A DNA stretch of 19,087 bases from CAYTES01 sp964436935. GTDB taxonomy: Bacteria; Patescibacteriota; Gracilibacteria; UBA1369; UBA12473. The position numbers and the translations under genes were made by a program. Position 1 is the stretch's first letter. The number at the start of each line of letters is the position of its first letter. The DNA is taken from positions 1 through 19,087 of the forward strand of contig CAYTES010000025.1 in NCBI GenBank assembly GCA_964436935.1, read 5' to 3'. A model generated the notes under the pieces. It ran no database searches. It was not told the DNA's origin and worked only from the letters and a program-made list of their open reading frames with translations. Positions 15,420 to 19,087 of this stretch are shown here, piece by piece.

Positions 15420-15447
15420 ATTATATAGTATAATTAGAATTAGTCAA
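15420..15447 (-). promoter_or_regulatory. Strong sigma70-type promoter for the 210-aa gene
   Basis: Minus strand TTGACT (-35, 15447-15442), 16-base spacer, TATAAT (-10, 15425-15420), 36 bases before the ATG at 15383. The -35 overlaps the ribD stop codon. Confidence 0.75.
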
Positions 15448-16531
15448 TAAAACCTTCCATCCAAATATCCTTTTCCACTTGTTCGACCTGGAAAGATTTA
15501 AAGGCAAGAGGGAGTATTTTCGCCGCATCAAAAACGCTTGGAGCTTCTTTCTGAAAACTGGAATGAGGCGTAAGAATCAAGGTGAATCGATCAACCCGTT
15601 CTTCCTCAAGAAAACTGGTGCTCACCCGCATTCCTCCCTCCACCAACAGACTTCGAACACCTTTCTTAAAAAGGCGTCTCAAAGCATCCTTTATGTCTAT
15701 TTGTCCTTCCTTATTTTTTTTACAAACCACAATGTGAGTGGATTTCGGAAAAAGAGTGGGAGGGGAAGGTTTTTGTACCGTCAGAATCCAGTTTTCACCT
15801 TTTTCCTTAAAAACTTGTGCGGTGGCAGGAGTTCGAAGCTGACTATCCAAAATGATCCGAATAGGGGAGTGGACACGACCTTTAGGTAAACGAGCCGTTA
15901 GCCGAGGATCGTCAATCAATAAGGTCTCTATGCCGACCAAAATCGCATCCACACTATTTCTCAAGTGATGGATTCTTTCTTGAGATTTTTTTCCGCTCAA
16001 GGCAGCACGAAAGCCTTTTTTGAGAGTGATTTTAAAATCTCGCGTACACGCCACTTTCAAATGGACAAAAGGACGATGTTTATTCGCATTCGTAAGATAA
16101 ATCACGTTCAATCGCTCCGCTCCCGTAGAAAGAACTTTTCGAACCGCGATTCCATTTCCCTTAAGCCATTGAGCTCCTTTTCCGGCCACAAGCGGATTGG
16201 GATCGCTTTGCGCATAAAAAACCTCCGAAATTCCGGCATCGCGAATGGCTTCCGTGCATGGCCCCTGCTTGCCGATATGACAACAGGGTTCCAGAGTAAC
16301 ATAAAGTTGGGCCCCTACGGTGGAGTATCCCTTTCGAAGGGCGGAATGAATCGCTTCGACTTCGGCGTGAGGGCCCCCGAAATAACGATGATACCCTTCT
16401 CCAATTTTTTTACCATCCCGAACTAAAACCGCTCCCACCATCGGATTGGCTTGCACCCCATGACATCCCTTCCATGCCAACCGTGCGGCATGATCCATCC
16501 ACAGAGCCTGAATCCTTTTATCCTTATCCAT
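15440..16531 (-). CDS. ribD: Bifunctional riboflavin deaminase/reductase
   Basis: RibD deaminates the pyrimidine product of GTP cyclohydrolase II and then reduces its ribosyl side chain in riboflavin synthesis. The 363-aa protein has the N-terminal cytidine-deaminase-like zinc site: His55-Ala-Glu57, then PCCH (Cys83) and GPC (Cys92). The C-terminal reductase domain includes VDAILVGIETLLIDDPRLTAR and LLVEGGMRVSTSFL. The length is normal for the fused enzyme. The ATG at 16531 is 10 bases after the ribBA stop, indicating an operon. There is no Shine-Dalgarno. Confidence 0.96.
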   Translation of the reverse strand: MDKDKRIQALWMDHAARLAWKGCHGVQANPMVGAVLVRDGKKIGEGYHRYFGGPHAEVEAIHSALRKGYSTVGAQLYVTLEPCCHIGKQGPCTEAIRDAGISEVFYAQSDPNPLVAGKGAQWLKGNGIAVRKVLSTGAERLNVIYLTNANKHRPFVHLKVACTRDFKITLKKGFRAALSGKKSQERIHHLRNSVDAILVGIETLLIDDPRLTARLPKGRVHSPIRIILDSQLRTPATAQVFKEKGENWILTVQKPSPPTLFPKSTHIVVCKKNKEGQIDIKDALRRLFKKGVRSLLVEGGMRVSTSFLEEERVDRFTLILTPHSSFQKEAPSVFDAAKILPLAFKSFQVEQVEKDIWMEGFID

Positions 16532-16541
16532 TGTCTTTCAA

Positions 16542-17771
16542 TTAAACCCCCTTAAAAAGGTGTCCCATTTTTTCTTTTTTGGTTTTAAGATAATTTTGAA
16601 TTCGGTTTTCACCTGTTTTAATTTCAATCGGCACTCGCTTGGTTACCTTTAAACCATACCCTTCCAATCCCACAATCTTTTGAGGATTGTTCGTCATCAA
16701 ATGAATAGTGGTTAAGCCCAAATCAGCTAAAATTTGAGCTCCAATGCCATAGTGTCGTAGATCTTCCTTAAAACCCAATTGCGTATTGGCTTCCACCGTA
16801 TCCAAGCCCTGACCGGTCTGTAACTCATAGGCTTTCAATTTATTGATCAAGCCAATGCCTCGACCTTCCTGTCTCATATACAGAAAAACCCCTTCTCCCT
16901 TTTCCGCAATTTTTCGCATGGCTTCCTGTAATTGAGGATTGCAGTCGCAATGGAGTGATCCAAACACATCACCCGTCATACACTCCGAATGAGCGCGGAC
17001 AAGAACATTTTTTTTACCCCTAACGTCTCCCTGAACCATAACCACATGTTCCGCCTCTTTACATTTTTCCTTATAAACCATGATACGAAATTTCCCATAT
17101 TGCGTCGTGAGATCCGTTTCGACCATTTTTTCAATCAACTCCTCATTTTTCCGTCGGTAATGAATCAAATCTTCAATCGAGATGATCTTTAAATGATGCT
17201 TATGCGCAAACTTAAAAAGATCCGGAAGTCGTGCCATCGTGCCATCCTCCTTCATGATTTCACAAATCACACCTCCACCCCTAAATCCCGCCAATTTAGC
17301 CAAATCCACGGACGCCTCGGTGTGTCCGGCGCGCACCAATACACCGCCTTCTTCAGCCCGAATCGGGAAAATATGGCCGGGACGAATAAAATCACCGGGT
17401 TGGGAAGTCGGATCCATGGCGGTTAAAATCGTTTTGGCTCTATCCTGAGTCGAAATACCCGTGGTTGTGCCCTCACGGGCATCAATAGAGATCGTAAAAT
17501 TACAACGGGCTTTTTCCCCTTGAGATAAAATCGGACTTGCGGTCAAGGGAGCCAGTTGCAGCCGATTGGCAATAGATTCTTCAATCGGCAAGCAAATCAA
17601 ACCACGTCCCTCGCGGGCAAGAAAATTAACCGCTTCGTGCGTCACTTTTTCAGCGGCCATGACCAAATCTCCTTCATTTTCACGATCCTCATCATCCACC
17701 ACGACCACCATTTTTCCTTTTCTTATATCTTCAATGGCAGCCTCAATCGTATCGAGTTTTGGTTTATTCAC
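16542..17771 (-). CDS. ribBA: Bifunctional DHBP synthase/GTP cyclohydrolase II
   Basis: RibBA makes both riboflavin precursors: 3,4-dihydroxy-2-butanone 4-phosphate from ribulose 5-phosphate (N-terminal RibB) and the diaminopyrimidine from GTP (C-terminal RibA). In the 409-aa protein the RibB half shows DDEDRENEGD (26-35), SIDAREGTTTGIS, RPGHIFPIRA and AGHTEASVDL. The RibA half shows the zinc cysteines Cys264, Cys275 and Cys277 (SECMTGDVFGSLHCDC) and MRQEGRGIGL, with the catalytic Arg. The start is GTG at 17771 (MNKPKLDTIEAAIEDI); it gives the usual N-terminus. The 35-base gap to tsf is too short for an FMN riboswitch, and none is seen. Confidence 0.97.
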   Translation of the reverse strand: MNKPKLDTIEAAIEDIRKGKMVVVVDDEDRENEGDLVMAAEKVTHEAVNFLAREGRGLICLPIEESIANRLQLAPLTASPILSQGEKARCNFTISIDAREGTTTGISTQDRAKTILTAMDPTSQPGDFIRPGHIFPIRAEEGGVLVRAGHTEASVDLAKLAGFRGGGVICEIMKEDGTMARLPDLFKFAHKHHLKIISIEDLIHYRRKNEELIEKMVETDLTTQYGKFRIMVYKEKCKEAEHVVMVQGDVRGKKNVLVRAHSECMTGDVFGSLHCDCNPQLQEAMRKIAEKGEGVFLYMRQEGRGIGLINKLKAYELQTGQGLDTVEANTQLGFKEDLRHYGIGAQILADLGLTTIHLMTNNPQKIVGLEGYGLKVTKRVPIEIKTGENRIQNYLKTKKEKMGHLFKGV

Positions 17772-17806
17772 GGAAAACGGTTAATGAGCCGGGGCCTTAT
17801 TTTAAG

Positions 17807-18565
17807 CTAATTTCCCAACCGCATAAATCCTTTTATTTGAACTCCGTTCAAAAGCTGCTCAATGGTTTGATCGGGATTTTTTACAAAAGGTTGTTTCAAA
17901 AGAGCGTTTTCCTCACGAAACTTTTTCTCTTTCCCTTCCATGATTTTCAAGACAATCGCTTCGGGTTTTCCCTCTTTCTTCAATTGATCCATCCAGATTT
18001 CACGTTCCTTTTCCACCTTTGCACCATCAACTTCATCCGGAGAAAGCACCATCGGCTTCATCGCGGTGATGTGCATAGCAATATCACGAGCCATTTCTTC
18101 ATCTCCGCCCTGAAGGGCGACAATAGCACCGATTTTCTGATTAGAATGCACATACGATCCCACCACTTCACCCTCAAGCGTCCTATGATCGGCAACCACT
18201 ATTTTTTCAGCCATTTTCAACGTAAGGTCTCCGAGCTCCTTGGAAGGATCATAACTTTCTCCTTCCGATAAATAACCTTCTGCAAAAGTTTTAGCGGCTC
18301 CCAAAAAATCAGGGTTTTTAGCCACAAAATCCGTTTCACACCCCAATTGAAGCAACGTCGCTTTCCCGTCCATTAGGGCCGCAGCCACGACTCCTTCCGT
18401 GGTCTCTCGATCCTCACGGCTAGCCGCCTTAGCCTCACCCTTTTTTCGTAAAATATCGATGGCAATGGATTCGTCTCCATGGGACTCTTCAAGGGCTTTT
18501 TTACACGCTTGCAAGGAAGCTCCGGTTTTTTCGCGGAGTTTTTTGATGGTTTCGAGCGAGGTCAT
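17807..18565 (-). CDS. tsf: Translation elongation factor Ts
   Basis: EF-Ts is the guanine-nucleotide exchange factor that recycles EF-Tu. The 252-aa protein has the N-terminal UBA-like helices with IKKLREKTGASLQACKKALEE (7-27) and the signature TDFVAKN (78-84), whose Asp-Phe pair contacts EF-Tu. The dimerisation/core domain that follows is somewhat shorter than the roughly 280 aa typical elsewhere. The ATG (18565-18563) overlaps the TGA stop of the upstream membrane-protein gene as ATGA, so translation is probably coupled. The usual partner rpsB is not adjacent; ribBA follows 35 bases downstream. Confidence 0.97.
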   Translation of the reverse strand: MTSLETIKKLREKTGASLQACKKALEESHGDESIAIDILRKKGEAKAASREDRETTEGVVAAALMDGKATLLQLGCETDFVAKNPDFLGAAKTFAEGYLSEGESYDPSKELGDLTLKMAEKIVVADHRTLEGEVVGSYVHSNQKIGAIVALQGGDEEMARDIAMHITAMKPMVLSPDEVDGAKVEKEREIWMDQLKKEGKPEAIVLKIMEGKEKKFREENALLKQPFVKNPDQTIEQLLNGVQIKGFMRLGN

Positions 18566-19087
18566 GTTTGAGGATTAGGAGTAGAAGAAGAAGGAGGGGT
18601 TGAATTTGGGGTGGTTTCCACCGGAGGCGCTACAGAGACAGAAGAACTCATTTCAGGGGAAGTCGCTTGTGATTTCTCGGTGGATTCGAGAACAGTTGGA
18701 GCAACGGGAGTCGCCGGTGGAGTCGTTGCAGCTGGTTTAACCGAAGTTCCTGCAAACAAGCTGTCCACATCCACCTTCATGGCAATATCATAAACAATAG
18801 GCATTTTCCATTCCACTCCGGAATAAGCCTGATACATTCCCAAGGTGACCGTACCGATCATCCCCAGAAAAAGAAGCGAACCGATCGCGGGCATCAACGC
18901 CAACATGAAGAGCGTAAAAAAAGAAAGAATCGTAACAATCATGGCTTGCTTTCCATGCATCTGACAAAACTTACTGCGAGGCTTCATGATCAATGGCCCC
19001 ACAAAAAGCATCGGAATATAGCCCAATGCAGACAACATCCGCTCATCCGAAGGGATGCCGGATACAGGCTGAGGAGACGCTACGAGT
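18562..19087 (-). CDS. Tic20/DUF4870-like small membrane protein, 5' end outside window
   Basis: Membrane protein resembling the DUF4870/Tic20-like group: a short polar lead, SALGYIPMLFVGPLIMKP (helix), the Lys/Arg-rich turn with FCQMHGKQAM (compare the family's F-x-x-H-x-x-Q), then two more hydrophobic segments. A tail of about 60 residues is rich in Pro, Ser and Thr and is probably disordered. An internal ATG at 19038 could start it. However, the frame stays open to the window edge (LVASPQPVSGIPSDER precedes that Met), and the family normally has such a lead before the first helix, so the true start is probably beyond 19087. It ends in TGA overlapping the tsf ATG. Function unknown. Confidence 0.75.
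   Translation of the reverse strand, partial: LVASPQPVSGIPSDERMLSALGYIPMLFVGPLIMKPRSKFCQMHGKQAMIVTILSFFTLFMLALMPAIGSLLFLGMIGTVTLGMYQAYSGVEWKMPIVYDIAMKVDVDSLFAGTSVKPAATTPPATPVAPTVLESTEKSQATSPEMSSSVSVAPPVETTPNSTPPSSSTPNPQT

Noticed and set aside
17772..17806. FMN riboswitch upstream of ribBA
   Set aside because: Only 35 bases lie between tsf and ribBA, far too short for the aptamer, and its conserved blocks are absent.
1..19087. Alternative genetic code with UGA read as glycine (Gracilibacteria)
   Set aside because: TGA ends the 62-aa ORF, the 610-aa protein and the Tic20-like gene at sensible places, and no conserved glycine is replaced by TGA in the recognised enzymes.
1..19087. CRISPR array, prophage or insertion-sequence genes
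   Set aside because: No regularly spaced direct repeats, transposase, integrase or phage structural motifs were found on either strand.

Overview
The window looks like a chromosomal segment of a small-genome Patescibacteria (CPR) bacterium, most probably of the Peregrinibacteria type. This is inferred from gene content and protein style, not from a marker-gene tree. TGA ends several genes (for example at 1619-1621 and 3453-3455), so the UGA=Gly code of Gracilibacteria does not apply. None of the 14 genes whose start lies in the window has a recognisable Shine-Dalgarno sequence. The only RNA genes are two CAU-anticodon tRNAs. There is no CRISPR array, rRNA or insertion-sequence transposase.

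Layout. The left edge (1 to about 107) is one arm of a palindromic repeat. Positions 124-3455 (+) carry an LCP (LytR-CpsA-Psr) wall-polymer ligase with an unusual coiled-coil stalk, followed by an AT-rich pair: a 62-aa coiled-coil ORF and a 610-aa protein with a clan CD (caspase/legumain-like) His/Cys signature. Positions 3480-3716 (-) hold an elongator-type tRNA(CAU) and initiator tRNA-fMet. A divergent promoter region around 4212-4323 separates a DivIC/FtsB-like division gene (-) from murC (+). murC converges on cysS with interlocked stop codons.

From 5621 to the right edge everything is on the minus strand. In transcription order, right to left, the genes are: a Tic20/DUF4870-like membrane protein (5' end outside the window), tsf, ribBA, ribD, an unrecognised 210-aa protein, an NTT-like transporter fused to HEAT repeats, a membrane HAMP-SpoIIE/RsbU phosphatase overlapping it, queA, a large Ig/FN3 surface protein with a TGPE-type C-terminal anchor, yggT, a complete 186-bp palindromic element, and cysS.

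How the genes fit together. LCP, MurC, the DivIC-like protein and YggT form a cell-envelope and division theme. RibBA and RibD are the front half of riboflavin synthesis; no riboflavin or lumazine synthase is present here. The NTT-HEAT protein and the phosphatase look like a coupled transport/signalling pair. The surface protein is a candidate adhesin. The least described items are the clan CD-like protein with its small partner, the NTT-HEAT/phosphatase module, and the palindromic element, which supplies both the yggT stop codon and the cysS leader.
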